In this document: piece by piece, positions 34,073 to 43,656 of the stretch | Layout: each line of letters opens with the position of its first letter | Numbering within the stretch: position 1 is the stretch's first letter | Program-made: the position numbers and the translations under genes | The notes under the pieces: generated by a model | The model's input: the letters and a program-made list of their open reading frames with translations, nothing else | Databases searched by the model: none | Told to the model about the DNA's origin: nothing | DNA from: Paraprevotella xylaniphila YIT 11841 | GTDB taxonomy: Bacteria > Bacteroidota > Bacteroidia > Bacteroidales > Bacteroidaceae | Assembly: GCF_000205165.1 (NCBI RefSeq) | Contig: NZ_GL883867.1 | Location: 62,001-126,000, forward strand | Reading direction: 5' to 3' | DNA: 64,000 bases

Positions 34073-36964
34073 ATGAAACGTAACATTGCACTCGGTATTG
34101 CATTTTGCTCTTCTCTCTTCGTATGGGGGCAAGGGGAAAACGCAGCGCAAACCTCTGCCACCCCGGAGGCCTTAAGCCAGAAAGTAGAAAAATTCGGTAC
34201 GGCCATTCCCCAAGAAAAAGTCTTTCTCCACATCGACAACACCTGCTATTTCGTAGGCGACACGATATGGTATAAAGCCTACGTCACGCGCTCAGACCGG
34301 CAGACTTTGACCGACCTCAGTAAGATATTATATGTAGAACTGCTCACTCCCGACGGTTACTTGGTAGAACGGCAACAGGTGGAAATGCCGGACGGAACGG
34401 GGCACGGGGCTTTCACGCTCACCGACTCCCTATATGCCGGATATTATGAATTAAGGGCATATACCCGTTGGATGCTGAACTTCGGGCAATATGAACACCC
34501 ACATTCCAAGTGGACGGAACTGATGTTCTACTTTAAATCAATGGCCAAGGATTTTTTCCGGGACTATGATAAGATTTATTCGCGCGTATTCCCGGTGTTC
34601 GACCATCCAAAAACTCCCGGAGATTACACCAAGGACATGACGCTCAGACCGATGCGAAGATATTTCAAATCCGAAAAAGGTAAACCGAAACTCGACCTCC
34701 GCTTCTATCCCGAAGGAGGAGACATCGTGGAAGGCACTACCGGAAGAGTAGCGTTCGAAGCCAACACGGAAGAAGGAAAACATATCGACATCGAGCTATC
34801 CGTACAGGATAAGAACGGGAAGGAAATCGCCCGAGCCAAAAGCATGAACCGGGGACGCGGCATATTCACTTTACCGGACATACCGGCCGGAGAGAAATAT
34901 AAAGCCGTATTCCGATACGAAGGATATGATTACATGTATGCATTGCCCGAACCGGCCAAGGAGGGCTGCGCCATGGCTGTCGTACAAAAGGGGGAGGTCG
35001 TCAACGCCTCCATCCAATCCTCCGGCCTCCAGAACCCGAAACCGGCCATGGGCCTTCAAATCATGCACAACGGTGTATCGAAAGCCTATTATGACATCAA
35101 GCTTGACGACAGCGGAAAAGCTACCGTCGAAATTCCGTCCGACCAACTCCCTACGGGAGTAAACCAGTTTACGCTGTTCGACGGGAAAGGACGTGTGTAC
35201 GCCGACCGCCTGATATTCGTTAACCACCACGAATATGACACACCGCAATTAACCGTCGACGGAGTAAAAGCACAATACGAACCTTTCGAGCCCATCTCCC
35301 TGCAACTCCAACTGACGAATCCTACCACCGGCACGCCCAATGTGTCGTTGGCAATACGCGATCACGCCACGGACGAACTGACATACGACAACGGCAACAT
35401 CCTTACGGAAATGCTGTTGGGAAGCGAATTGAAAGGTTTCGTCGAGAACCCGGATTACTATTTCGAAGCGGACGACAGTATCCGACGTCAGGCACTCGAC
35501 CTCCTCATGATGGTACAGGGATGGCGACGTTATTCATGGAAAACCATGTCAGGTATCGAACCTATGGCTCTTCAACACATGCCGGAACAGCTCCAAACCA
35601 TTTCCGGTTGTGTGAACCGGATAGAAGATTTCCGATTGGCCTACGGGACGTATGTCAAAGAAGAAAACTGGTTGCCCGAAACCGGAACCATGCGCGCCCC
35701 TGACACCTCCGTGGAACGGGACGGCACAATAGAAGACATCATGGAAGCCGCCGACAACCAGAACCAAGAAAACAAAGGACTTGAATCCGGCAACACCTCG
35801 AACCACAATCCTATGACCCAAATGTTTCAGGACAACCAACGTGACCCGTTCACCACAGGTTCCATCATGAGCAACCTGAAAGAAGAAGTCAACGTATGGC
35901 CCACATTCATCCAAGGCAACCAGACCATGGACCTGATGCAAACAACGGAGAATGGAATGTTTTACATGAAGACTCCGTTATTATATGACAAATACATCCT
36001 GTTCCTCCCGGCTGCGGACAAAGACAAAGGAGAAGACTACATCAAGGAAAAAAGGAAGAAGGACTTCACCAACGAGGAGGCCTACCCGGATTATTTTGTC
36101 AAGTTGAACCGATTCAATCCCTTATTCCCGAAACCGTACAGCTATTACCACGACGCACCGCGCTATGACGCAGACGAACGGTTCGAAAGCCAAGGTGGAC
36201 AAACATCTTTCACAGACCGCCAACTTGCCACGATAACGGTACGAACCAAACGGGGCGGGTTGCGCAAGCTCGACCTTAGCAAGCCGGCCTTGGTAGTAGA
36301 CGCTTACGACGCGTTCAACCTCACGGCAGACTATGGCATGAGCACCGGCACACACAACTGGGTCACCTTCCCGCAGCAAGTCGCCCTGACTTATATCGGT
36401 GACATGGGCATGGACAGGGACTATTTCCTGCAAGTCCGGTACGACGGCAAACCGATAAACCTGAAGCATACCCGCAAGAACGTTGCCCCACAGCGCATGC
36501 TCAACGGCACGCAGATTGAGATTCCTCCTGTCATCACGGCCGGAGAAGGTAAAATGGAGGCTTACAGGCACCTCCGGAACTTAGACAAGCTTTATATTTA
36601 CACTGATTATGCCCCCCGCGAACAAGGCAGTCCGAAATACCAAGGGGACAACCAACCGGATGTCATCATCGACTACCGCCTATTCCCCAACGACGGCTAC
36701 CAACCCACATACCGTGACCGACGTTATGTGTTGGACGGATATGCCGTATGCGAAGACTTCTATAGCCCCGATTACAGCCAAAAGCCCTTGCCGGACACAA
36801 AAGACTATCGCCGTACCTTGTACTGGATGCCCAATGTGAAATTCGACTCGGAAGGAAAGGCTACCGTCAATTTGTATAACAACAGCAAACCTACGGTACT
36901 CAGTATCCAAGCCGAGGGTATTACGACTACGGGAACGCCCATCGTATGGAATAGCAAAAATTAA
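34073..36964 (+). CDS. Large secreted MG2-domain (alpha-2-macroglobulin-like) protein
   Basis: About 963 residues starting MKRNIALGIAFCSSLFVWGQ, a signal peptide. The next stretch, EKVFLHIDNTCYFVGDTIWYKAYV, is the MG2 start typical of Bacteroidota (split by eye). Further beta domains (FYPEGGDIVEGTTGRVAFEA; PNVSLAIRDHATDEL) follow. There is no thioester motif, so it is not a full protease-trapping macroglobulin. Relatives are outer-membrane-associated proteins of unknown role, sometimes near TonB receptors. It is followed 31 bases later by nhaA. Confidence 0.78.
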   Translation: MKRNIALGIAFCSSLFVWGQGENAAQTSATPEALSQKVEKFGTAIPQEKVFLHIDNTCYFVGDTIWYKAYVTRSDRQTLTDLSKILYVELLTPDGYLVERQQVEMPDGTGHGAFTLTDSLYAGYYELRAYTRWMLNFGQYEHPHSKWTELMFYFKSMAKDFFRDYDKIYSRVFPVFDHPKTPGDYTKDMTLRPMRRYFKSEKGKPKLDLRFYPEGGDIVEGTTGRVAFEANTEEGKHIDIELSVQDKNGKEIARAKSMNRGRGIFTLPDIPAGEKYKAVFRYEGYDYMYALPEPAKEGCAMAVVQKGEVVNASIQSSGLQNPKPAMGLQIMHNGVSKAYYDIKLDDSGKATVEIPSDQLPTGVNQFTLFDGKGRVYADRLIFVNHHEYDTPQLTVDGVKAQYEPFEPISLQLQLTNPTTGTPNVSLAIRDHATDELTYDNGNILTEMLLGSELKGFVENPDYYFEADDSIRRQALDLLMMVQGWRRYSWKTMSGIEPMALQHMPEQLQTISGCVNRIEDFRLAYGTYVKEENWLPETGTMRAPDTSVERDGTIEDIMEAADNQNQENKGLESGNTSNHNPMTQMFQDNQRDPFTTGSIMSNLKEEVNVWPTFIQGNQTMDLMQTTENGMFYMKTPLLYDKYILFLPAADKDKGEDYIKEKRKKDFTNEEAYPDYFVKLNRFNPLFPKPYSYYHDAPRYDADERFESQGGQTSFTDRQLATITVRTKRGGLRKLDLSKPALVVDAYDAFNLTADYGMSTGTHNWVTFPQQVALTYIGDMGMDRDYFLQVRYDGKPINLKHTRKNVAPQRMLNGTQIEIPPVITAGEGKMEAYRHLRNLDKLYIYTDYAPREQGSPKYQGDNQPDVIIDYRLFPNDGYQPTYRDRRYVLDGYAVCEDFYSPDYSQKPLPDTKDYRRTLYWMPNVKFDSEGKATVNLYNNSKPTVLSIQAEGITTTGTPIVWNSKN

Positions 36965-36995
36965 AACCAACACTTACCCCCAATCCCTAAAAGCC

Positions 36996-38363
36996 ATGAG
37001 GAATTATACTTTTCTTAGCATGTTCAGGAAATACGTGAACTCCAGCCTGATTCTGATTATCGTTACAATTTTGGCCCTGGTCGTGGCCAATTCCGGTTGG
37101 GGAGATGCCTACCGTGCCTTGTGGGACAAACCAGTCAGTTTCTCCATCGGAAACTTCAACCTGTTCAGCCACGGGAAGGAATGCCTCACCTTGTTGGAAT
37201 TCATCAACGATTTCTTAATGGCACTGTTCTTCTTTTCCGTGGGACTGGAAATCAAACGGGAAATTCTCGTAGGCGAACTTTCCACGATGAAGAAAGCCCT
37301 GCTCCCCATCATCGGAGCCTGCGGCGGAATGGCTATTCCCGTGTTGATTTTCGTCCTCACCTGCCCCGACGACCCGCTTATGCTACGGGGTAGCGCAATT
37401 CCTATGGCTACTGACATTGCGTTCTCATTGGGGGTACTCTCCATGTTCGGCAAACGGGTTCCCATCGGCCTGAAGATATTTCTGGCCACCTTGGCCGTAG
37501 CCGATGACTTGGGCGGCATTTTGGTCATTGCCATTTTTTATTCTACCGAATTGCATTTCCAATACTTGGCCTACGCCGCTCTCCTGCTTGTGATTTTGGC
37601 CTTCGGCAACCATCGTCATGTCATGTCCAAAATGTTCTACATCGTCATCGGGACATTCGTTTGGTACTCCCTACTGAATTCCGGTATCCATGCCACCATA
37701 GCCGGAGTAATCGTGGCCTTCTTCGTCCCGGCACGCCCCGGAGTTTCTGCCCTTCACTTCGTCAAACACCTGCGAAACAAAATCAACCGTTTCCCCATAG
37801 ACCAGGCAACCACCAATCATAAGGGGACTACTATCCTGTCCAACGAACAAATCATATTGCTTAAAAATATAGAACACGCCTCGGACCGTACGATTAGCCC
37901 TTTACAGGATTTGGAAGACGCTTTGCAGAACCCCATCAATTATTTCGTAATTCCGGTCTTCGCCTTCGCCAATGCAGGAGTGAACTTAGAAGGCATCAGC
38001 ATGGACAGCCTGCTCAACGGAGTAGGTCTGGCAGTCTTTTTAGGATTGGCCATCGGGAAATTCGTAGGCGTATTCTCGTTCTCTTGGCTGACAGTCAAGT
38101 TGGGATTCGTCCAATTACCCCAGGGCTGCAACTGGAAAAACTTTTTCAGCGTCTGCATGTTGACGGGCATCGGGTTCACCGTCTCCATGTTCATTGCCGA
38201 CCTTTCCTACTATAATATAGGTATGGAAGGCAGTACACTCCTCAATGATGCGAAACTGGGCATTCTTTGCGGATCCATCGTAGCCGGTGTTGCGGGTTGG
38301 CTGCTGTTGGCAGCCAATCTTCCCCGACAAGACCTCGAAGAGGACAAAAAGAACCTGCCTTAA
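36996..38363 (+). CDS. nhaA: Na+/H+ antiporter NhaA
   Basis: Exchanges internal Na+ for external protons in the inner membrane, keeping pH and sodium balance. The 455-residue protein has the usual dozen helices. The family's functional pair of Asp is visible in ATLAVADDLGGILVIA. SVGLEIKREI, IPMATDIAFSLG and GIGFTVSMFIADLSY are family signatures. A 60-residue hydrophilic insert around residues 255-310 (KINRFPIDQATTNHKGTT) is longer than in E. coli NhaA and common in Bacteroidota. Confidence 0.95.
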   Translation: MRNYTFLSMFRKYVNSSLILIIVTILALVVANSGWGDAYRALWDKPVSFSIGNFNLFSHGKECLTLLEFINDFLMALFFFSVGLEIKREILVGELSTMKKALLPIIGACGGMAIPVLIFVLTCPDDPLMLRGSAIPMATDIAFSLGVLSMFGKRVPIGLKIFLATLAVADDLGGILVIAIFYSTELHFQYLAYAALLLVILAFGNHRHVMSKMFYIVIGTFVWYSLLNSGIHATIAGVIVAFFVPARPGVSALHFVKHLRNKINRFPIDQATTNHKGTTILSNEQIILLKNIEHASDRTISPLQDLEDALQNPINYFVIPVFAFANAGVNLEGISMDSLLNGVGLAVFLGLAIGKFVGVFSFSWLTVKLGFVQLPQGCNWKNFFSVCMLTGIGFTVSMFIADLSYYNIGMEGSTLLNDAKLGILCGSIVAGVAGWLLLAANLPRQDLEEDKKNLP

Positions 38364-38384
38364 ACAGCAGACCTATTTTTCCGT

Positions 38385-38450
38385 GTAAAAACTGCCTTTT
38401 TCTTTTTTATTAGGTAATATCTAAAAAAGAAGGCAGTTTTTACGTCTTTT
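38385..38450 (+). terminator. Long-stem terminator after nhaA
   Basis: GTAAAAACTGCCTT (38385-38398) pairs with AAGGCAGTTTTTAC (38430-38443); a T-rich sequence follows. The loop itself contains A/T tracts that extend the stem. It separates nhaA from the sigma factor gene. Confidence 0.65.
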
Positions 38451-38504
38451 ATCTCCCTATTGCGTCATTATTACAGATTGCAGTCTAAAAAACATGAATG
38501 AAAT

Positions 38505-39023
38505 ATGAAACAAACCCTAAACAACCATCCGGAAAAGAAACCGCATCGGGAAATAGCCGCATTGATGGAGAGCGAAAGACCTCATTTGCTGAGATACGCC
38601 TGTTACCGGTTAGGAAACGCAGACGATGCCGAAGATGCCGTACAAGACATTTTCCTGCAACTGCATACTAAAAAACAAGATGCAGGTGGTCATCCCCTGG
38701 CAAACTTGCGCAGTTACCTCTATCGAAGCCTTTCCAATTTCTGCACCGACCGGTTGCGCCGACGGCAAACACGGCAATTCGTGCCGATAGAGCAAGCCAC
38801 ACACGTCAGTGAAGAAAAAGCCGAAAACTTCGAACAAGAGTTCCAACTTATCTCGACCCTGCTAGCAGGAATCCCGGAGGAACAAGCCGAAGTCATCCGG
38901 CTCCGTATCCACGGCAATAACAGTTTCTCGGACATTGCCGCCATCCTGGACATACCGGTCACAACCGCCAAATCCAGATTCCAGTACGGAATAGAAAAAA
39001 TCAGAAAAGGAATCAAATCCTAA
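38505..39023 (+). CDS. ECF-family RNA polymerase sigma factor
   Basis: A 172-residue sigma-70 family protein with region 2 (RYACYRLGNADDAEDAVQDIF, split by eye; the DAEDAVQD core is the -10 recognition helix) and region 4 (ILAGIPEEQAEVIRLRIHGN; FSDIAAILDIPVTTAKSRF). It directs polymerase to a small set of promoters under the control of the anti-sigma gene 28 bases downstream. The immediate upstream region has no TAnnTTTG box, which fits autoregulation from an alternative promoter. Confidence 0.9.
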   Translation: MKQTLNNHPEKKPHREIAALMESERPHLLRYACYRLGNADDAEDAVQDIFLQLHTKKQDAGGHPLANLRSYLYRSLSNFCTDRLRRRQTRQFVPIEQATHVSEEKAENFEQEFQLISTLLAGIPEEQAEVIRLRIHGNNSFSDIAAILDIPVTTAKSRFQYGIEKIRKGIKS

Positions 39024-39051
39024 AGTAGAAAAACCCAAAAAACAAAACATC

Positions 39052-40380
39052 ATGAAATGCGAAGATTTTAAGAAATATATGGCCGACTTATGTGACAAAC
39101 AAATCGATCCGGCCATTGCAGAAGCTTGTAGACAACACATGAAGGAATGCGCTTCGTGCCGTGCTTATTACGAAGACTTCATGCAAACGGTAGACTTACT
39201 TACGCCCAAGCATTCACCGGAGTTTGGAAAACAAAAACCGGTTATCACGTTACAGCCCTCACAACCACAAGGTGCCCCCCAACAAAAACTGATACGCAGA
39301 ATCCTGCAGGTAGCGGCCGCCATAGCCATATTCTTAGCCGGTGTGGGCACAGGGCTAAGCAACCTGTTCTCCACACAAGCGGAGGCCGTCACTGCCATCC
39401 CTTTGGTTTTCGAGCAATCCATCCAAAAATCACGAGACGCGGAAAGCTTCTCCATGTCTATCTACGCCCGTACCACTCCGAAAGAGAACTTCGCCTACAT
39501 CAATCCGGAATCCGGATTCACGCATATCAGTATCAAATCCATGCGGCAAGAAGCCAAGACATTCTGGAGGATTGAAAAAGAAGGCGGACGCACCATCATG
39601 TCGGACGGCGAGAAGCAGTACATGTGGGACACGAACGGTTCAGGGGTATACGGCACACCCGATGCCAACTTTGCCGAAGGATTCGCCACGCTGCTCCACC
39701 CCGAAACTCTGTTAGAGCGACAAAAAAGGGCATTACTGGATGACAAAGGTGCCCGGATGGAAACGACCGAAACAGACTCCACCATCACCATAGTCACCCA
39801 TACCCAGATATACGGTTCCGACATAGCGACTTTGATGGAAGGGGAAGAAACAAGCTACCGGTGTACCACCGAGAACGTGTTCTCAAAAGAAGACAAGATG
39901 CTGAAGAGCATACAAATATGGTGGGAACGCAATGGACAAAAGACGCTTGTGCTGAAAAGTGAACGCATTGACTATAATCTTCACCTCACACCGACCCAAC
40001 TCATACAACGCCCCGACACGACACAAGTGACCTGGCTACCGGCCCACGCACCGGAAATCCAAGCCCCGGTACGCCTGAAAAAGCTAAAGAACGAGACTGC
40101 CCCGGAAGCCGCACAAAGAGTCCTGAAAGCACTCACCTGTGGAAAGCCCCAAATGGCAGGAGAAGCACTTTACTATTACACGGCCTCACTTCCCACACTC
40201 AGCGAAGACTTGAAAGGCTGCAAGGCTTCAGATTTCAGCGAAGCCAAAGAGAAGAAAGGCTACAACGGAGTCATCGTGTTCTATAAGCTGACCCACCCCG
40301 ACGGCAGTTCTGCAATCCGCCACATAGCCTTGCGCCGCGACAATCCGCAAGGAATCTGGATGGTAGACGGAGGACTGTAA
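39052..40380 (+). CDS. Putative anti-sigma factor with large periplasmic domain
   Basis: A 442-residue single-pass protein. The N-terminus has a zinc-binding anti-sigma (zf-HC2) motif HMKECASC with an upstream Cys. A membrane helix (VAAAIAIFLAGVGTGLSNLF) lies near residue 92. The periplasmic part begins with a LolA/DUF2092-like beta structure (ESFSMSIYARTTPKENF; FWRIEKEGGRTIMSDGEKQYMW, split by eye) and is followed by a region of about 120 residues. It would hold the adjacent sigma factor at the membrane and release it on an envelope signal, possibly a lipid or misfolded lipoprotein. The signal is inference. Confidence 0.8.
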   Translation: MKCEDFKKYMADLCDKQIDPAIAEACRQHMKECASCRAYYEDFMQTVDLLTPKHSPEFGKQKPVITLQPSQPQGAPQQKLIRRILQVAAAIAIFLAGVGTGLSNLFSTQAEAVTAIPLVFEQSIQKSRDAESFSMSIYARTTPKENFAYINPESGFTHISIKSMRQEAKTFWRIEKEGGRTIMSDGEKQYMWDTNGSGVYGTPDANFAEGFATLLHPETLLERQKRALLDDKGARMETTETDSTITIVTHTQIYGSDIATLMEGEETSYRCTTENVFSKEDKMLKSIQIWWERNGQKTLVLKSERIDYNLHLTPTQLIQRPDTTQVTWLPAHAPEIQAPVRLKKLKNETAPEAAQRVLKALTCGKPQMAGEALYYYTASLPTLSEDLKGCKASDFSEAKEKKGYNGVIVFYKLTHPDGSSAIRHIALRRDNPQGIWMVDGGL

Positions 40381-40386
40381 ACCCCA

Positions 40387-40424
40387 AAAAGGAGAGGAAC
40401 ACCCTATCGGTTCCTCTCCTTTTA
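40387..40424. terminator. Two-way terminator between the anti-sigma gene and metG
   Basis: AGGAGAGGAAC pairs with GTTCCTCTCCT across a 10-base loop, flanked by A run on the left and T run on the right, so it can serve both converging genes. Confidence 0.9.
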
Positions 40425-40464
40425 TCATATACAGGACACAAATACCATTGCCCCTGCCATCTTG

Positions 40465-42504
40465 TCAACAAACCTCTGAACCGGGCTTCACCTCACGGTC
40501 TACGGTAATGACACTCAGCGACTCGTCATAATTCAGTGCCGAAAGTATCATGCCTTGGCTTTCGATGCCTTTCAGTTTACGGGGAGCAAGGTTGGCAATG
40601 AAGCAAACCTGCTTGCCCACCAGTTCCTCGGGCTTGTAGAATTTGGAGATACCGCTTACGATTGTGCGGTTTTCCAACCCGTCGGCAATCTTGAAGCACA
40701 ACAGTTTGTCCGCTTTGGGCACTTTGGTGCATTCCAATACCGTTCCCACACGGATATCCAACTTCTGGAAATCCTCGAATGCGATATTCTCGCGGACAGG
40801 CTTGGCCTTGTAATTGGCTTCCTCATTGGCTTTTTTCGTATCCAGCAGCTTCTGCACTTGTGCTTCGATTACATCGTCTTCTATTTTCTCGAACAACAGT
40901 TCCGGCTTGGCCAACCGGTGGCCTGCCTGCAAGAGGTCCGTACGCCCCAACTGGTTCCACTCAAAGCTTTCCATGTTCAACATCTTGCGGAGCTTCTCGC
41001 TGCTAAAGGGCAGGAACGGCTCAAAAGCAATGGCCAAATTGGCCGTGAGCTGCAAAGAGATGTAGATGACGGTCTTCACCCGCTCCGGATCGGTCTTCAC
41101 CACCTTCCAAGGCTCGCTGTCGGCGATATATTTGTTACCGATGCGTGCCAAGTTCATCGCTTCCTTCTGCGCGTCGCGGAACTTGAACGCATCGAGCAAT
41201 TCTTCCACCTTCGCTTTCACGTCCTTGAACTCATCCAACGTCTGGCGGTCATACTCCGTCAACTCGCCGCAGGCGGGCACCACACCATCGTAATACTTCT
41301 GCGTAAGCTGCAAGGCACGGTTCACGAAATTACCATAGACTGCCACCAATTCGTTATTATTGCGGGCCTGAAAATCCTTCCACGTGAAATCGTTGTCTTT
41401 CGTTTCCGGAGCATTGGCCGTCAGCACATAGCGCAATACGTCCTGCTTGCCCGGAAAATCGCGCAAGTACTCATGCAACCACACCGCCCAATTCCGTGAC
41501 GTGGAAATCTTGTCGCCCTCCAAGTTAAGGAACTCGTTGCTCGGCACGTTGTCCGGCAGGATATAGCTTCCCTCGGCCTTCAGCATAGCCGGGAACACGA
41601 TACAATGGAACACGATATTGTCCTTCCCGATGAAGTGCACCAGACGGGTTTCAGGGTCTTTCCACCATTTCTCCCACGAATCGGGCAGCAATTCCTTCGT
41701 ATTGCTGATATAGCCGATGGGCGCATCGAACCACACATAAAGCACCTTGCCCTCGGCACCTTCCACCGGCACGGGGATGCCCCAGTCCAAGTCACGGCTC
41801 ACGGCACGGGGCTGCAAACCCATGTCGAGCCAACTCTTGCACTGCCCGTACACGTTGTTACGCCACTCCTTGTGGTCTTCCAGAATCCACTGGCGCAACC
41901 ATGCCTCGTGCTTGTCCAACGGCAGATACCAATGCTTCGTCTCACGCATCACCGGTTTCGAACCGCTGATGGCACTCTTGGGGTTGATCAAGTCGGTGGG
42001 GGACAGCGACGTGCCGCACTTCTCGCACTGGTCGCCGTATGCTCCTTCTGCATGGCAATGGGGGCATTCGCCCGTGATGTAACGGTCGGCCAGGAAAGTA
42101 TGTGCCTCCTCATCGTAATACTGCATAGAAGTTTTCTCCACGAACTCGCCCTTGTCGTACAAGGTACGGAAAAACTCCGAAGCCGTCTCACAATGCACTT
42201 CGGACGTCGTGCGCCCGTACACATCGAACGAAATGCCGAATTCCTCGAAGGAGTCCTTGATGATTTTATGATAACGGTCTACCACGTCCTGCGGCGTGAT
42301 GCCCTCCTTCTTGGCCCGGATGGTGATGGGCACGCCATGCTCGTCAGAACCACCGATGAAAAGCACGTCCTCCTTCTTCAGACGAAGGTAACGCACGTAA
42401 ATGTCCGCCGGGACATACACCCCTGCCAAATGACCGATATGCACCGGACCGTTGGCGTATGGCAAAGCCGACGTGACGGTTGTTCTCTTGAATTTCTTTT
42501 CCAT
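40465..42504 (-). CDS. metG: Methionyl-tRNA synthetase
   Basis: Charges tRNA-Met. The 679 residues carry the HIGH-type motif [13 protein letters not shown], a zinc knuckle [18 protein letters not shown], the KMSKS-type loop [10 protein letters not shown], the helical anticodon domain and a C-terminal EMAP/Arc1p-type tRNA-binding domain ([38 protein letters not shown], split by eye). The lysine-iso-leucine-serine-threonine form of KMSKS is the usual one in this MetG clade. A structured leader lies upstream. Confidence 0.96.
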   Translation of the reverse strand: MEKKFKRTTVTSALPYANGPVHIGHLAGVYVPADIYVRYLRLKKEDVLFIGGSDEHGVPITIRAKKEGITPQDVVDRYHKIIKDSFEEFGISFDVYGRTTSEVHCETASEFFRTLYDKGEFVEKTSMQYYDEEAHTFLADRYITGECPHCHAEGAYGDQCEKCGTSLSPTDLINPKSAISGSKPVMRETKHWYLPLDKHEAWLRQWILEDHKEWRNNVYGQCKSWLDMGLQPRAVSRDLDWGIPVPVEGAEGKVLYVWFDAPIGYISNTKELLPDSWEKWWKDPETRLVHFIGKDNIVFHCIVFPAMLKAEGSYILPDNVPSNEFLNLEGDKISTSRNWAVWLHEYLRDFPGKQDVLRYVLTANAPETKDNDFTWKDFQARNNNELVAVYGNFVNRALQLTQKYYDGVVPACGELTEYDRQTLDEFKDVKAKVEELLDAFKFRDAQKEAMNLARIGNKYIADSEPWKVVKTDPERVKTVIYISLQLTANLAIAFEPFLPFSSEKLRKMLNMESFEWNQLGRTDLLQAGHRLAKPELLFEKIEDDVIEAQVQKLLDTKKANEEANYKAKPVRENIAFEDFQKLDIRVGTVLECTKVPKADKLLCFKIADGLENRTIVSGISKFYKPEELVGKQVCFIANLAPRKLKGIESQGMILSALNYDESLSVITVDREVKPGSEVC

Positions 42505-42544
42505 TTTCTATATTTTTAGCAATTATATCCTACATTGTCGGGTA

Positions 42545-42616
42545 TTAGATAAACCACTCACGCTCGGCAGAAGCAAGCGAGCTTGCCCCCTGCTTTCGCT
42601 TAATCGTGGTTTTCAT
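42545..42616 (-). other. Structured 5' leader of metG with a 23-codon upstream frame
   Basis: Between the -7 box at 42621-42628 and metG the minus strand holds a small frame (ATG at 42616, stop at 42545) reading MKTTIKRKQGASSLASAERE then WFI. The same bases fold into a hairpin: GCAAGC/GCTTGC with GCAG/CTGC outside it (42567-42593) and CCAC/GTGG further out. The ATG lies 4 bases after the -7 box, so it could be leaderless or not transcribed at all. It may be an attenuator or an upstream regulatory frame for metG; nothing confirms translation. Confidence 0.45.
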
Positions 42617-42620
42617 GGCA

Positions 42621-42628
42621 CAAAGTTA
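42621..42628 (-). promoter_or_regulatory. -7 element of the metG promoter
   Basis: The minus strand reads TAACTTTG; a TTTG lies 23 bases upstream, slightly wider than usual. The leader to the metG ATG would be about 110 bases. Confidence 0.6.
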
Positions 42629-42685
42629 CGGAATTATTCCTATTTTCAGATCAAACCGTCCCGACAAGTGCCACATGTCGGACAT

Positions 42686-43552
42686 TTAATAACAACAATC
42701 CAACAACTTGCTCCGGTAATCCTTCGGCTTGCAACCCGCAATCTTGGCAAACAGACGGGTAAACTGTGCCGGACTGTAAATGCCGACCCTTTCCGCGACT
42801 TGTGTTATCGTCATATTGGTGGTCAGCAACAAGGTTTGCGCCCGTTTGATACGCCGGTTCTGCATGTAAAGACAGGGGGACGTGCCCATCACCTGTTTGA
42901 ATACTTTAGAGAAATGCCCCGCCGTCAGACAAGCCCTGTCTGCCAACTCGGTCAAAGGGATATGCCGGTCCAAATGGCTGTGGATATAGTTCACAATTTC
43001 GTCGAACTTGCCACCGGCTGCCGCTCCCAAGCAATATCCCAGGCACTCGTCCGTAACAAAACGGGAAAACAACTGCATCAGGATGCCACAACTCTCCATC
43101 TCCTTTCGGGCATGGGAGAGGCTGGTTGCCCCATCGTACACTGCCCGGTTATAGACCTTGGGGTCTACATTGACAAGTTCCATACACGGATTCAACTGCA
43201 GGAACCGTCGCATCAAAGCCAAATCATAAGGCTCTGCCTGTACCTGCAAAGCCATCTTGTCGGGACGAGGCACCCCGTTCCCTACCCAATCATCAAAGAA
43301 ACAGATATAGTAATGGTTCATCCCTCCCGCGCATTCATAACTATGGCAAGCATATTTCGGAATGAGGAACAACTGCCCGGAGCGCAACTCATACCACACA
43401 TCATCCACGCACACGCGAGCCGCCCCGCTCTCCACATAATACAAACGATAGAAAGGGCTGATGACATGCTTGAAATTCCACCAAGGCCCCACTTGCTTCA
43501 CGCCCGCAAAAACCGGCAACAACGAAATATCCCGTAACGACAAAGCTCCCAT
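42686..43552 (-). CDS. AraC-family transcriptional regulator
   Basis: About 288 residues. An N-terminal cupin-type sensing domain (VFAGVKQVGPWWNF; YYVESGAARVCVDDVWYELR) precedes a C-terminal AraC DNA-binding domain with two helix-turn-helix units (HIPLTELADRACLTAGHFSKVFKQ; MTITQVAERVGIYSPAQFTRLFAK, split by eye). I start at 43552. The frame is open 36 codons further to 43660, but that stretch reads through the terminator hairpin of the neighbouring gene and is not plausible coding sequence. AraC proteins of this type often govern sugar or stress genes; the target is unknown. Confidence 0.85.
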   Translation of the reverse strand: MGALSLRDISLLPVFAGVKQVGPWWNFKHVISPFYRLYYVESGAARVCVDDVWYELRSGQLFLIPKYACHSYECAGGMNHYYICFFDDWVGNGVPRPDKMALQVQAEPYDLALMRRFLQLNPCMELVNVDPKVYNRAVYDGATSLSHARKEMESCGILMQLFSRFVTDECLGYCLGAAAGGKFDEIVNYIHSHLDRHIPLTELADRACLTAGHFSKVFKQVMGTSPCLYMQNRRIKRAQTLLLTTNMTITQVAERVGIYSPAQFTRLFAKIAGCKPKDYRSKLLDCCY

Positions 43553-43617
43553 ATCCGACGCACACAACGTTGATTCATACAAACATCGAAAATAACGCTT
43601 TTCCGGATAAAAATCAA

Positions 43618-43655
43618 GAAAAAAAGAAAAAGAATGACGGGTATGCCCGTCATTC
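43618..43655 (-). terminator. Strong intrinsic terminator of the BF3164-like gene
   Basis: On the minus strand GAATGACGGG (43646-43655) pairs with CCCGTCATTC (43632-43641) around a four-base loop, followed by a T-rich run of 14. It begins 2 bases after the stop codon at 43657 and overlaps the false upstream extension of the AraC frame. Confidence 0.92.
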
Positions 43656-43656
43656 T

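Noticed and set aside
42452-43537. 361-codon plus-strand frame opposite the AraC gene and metG leader
   Set aside because: Antisense to the AraC domains whose motifs are plainly visible on the other strand.
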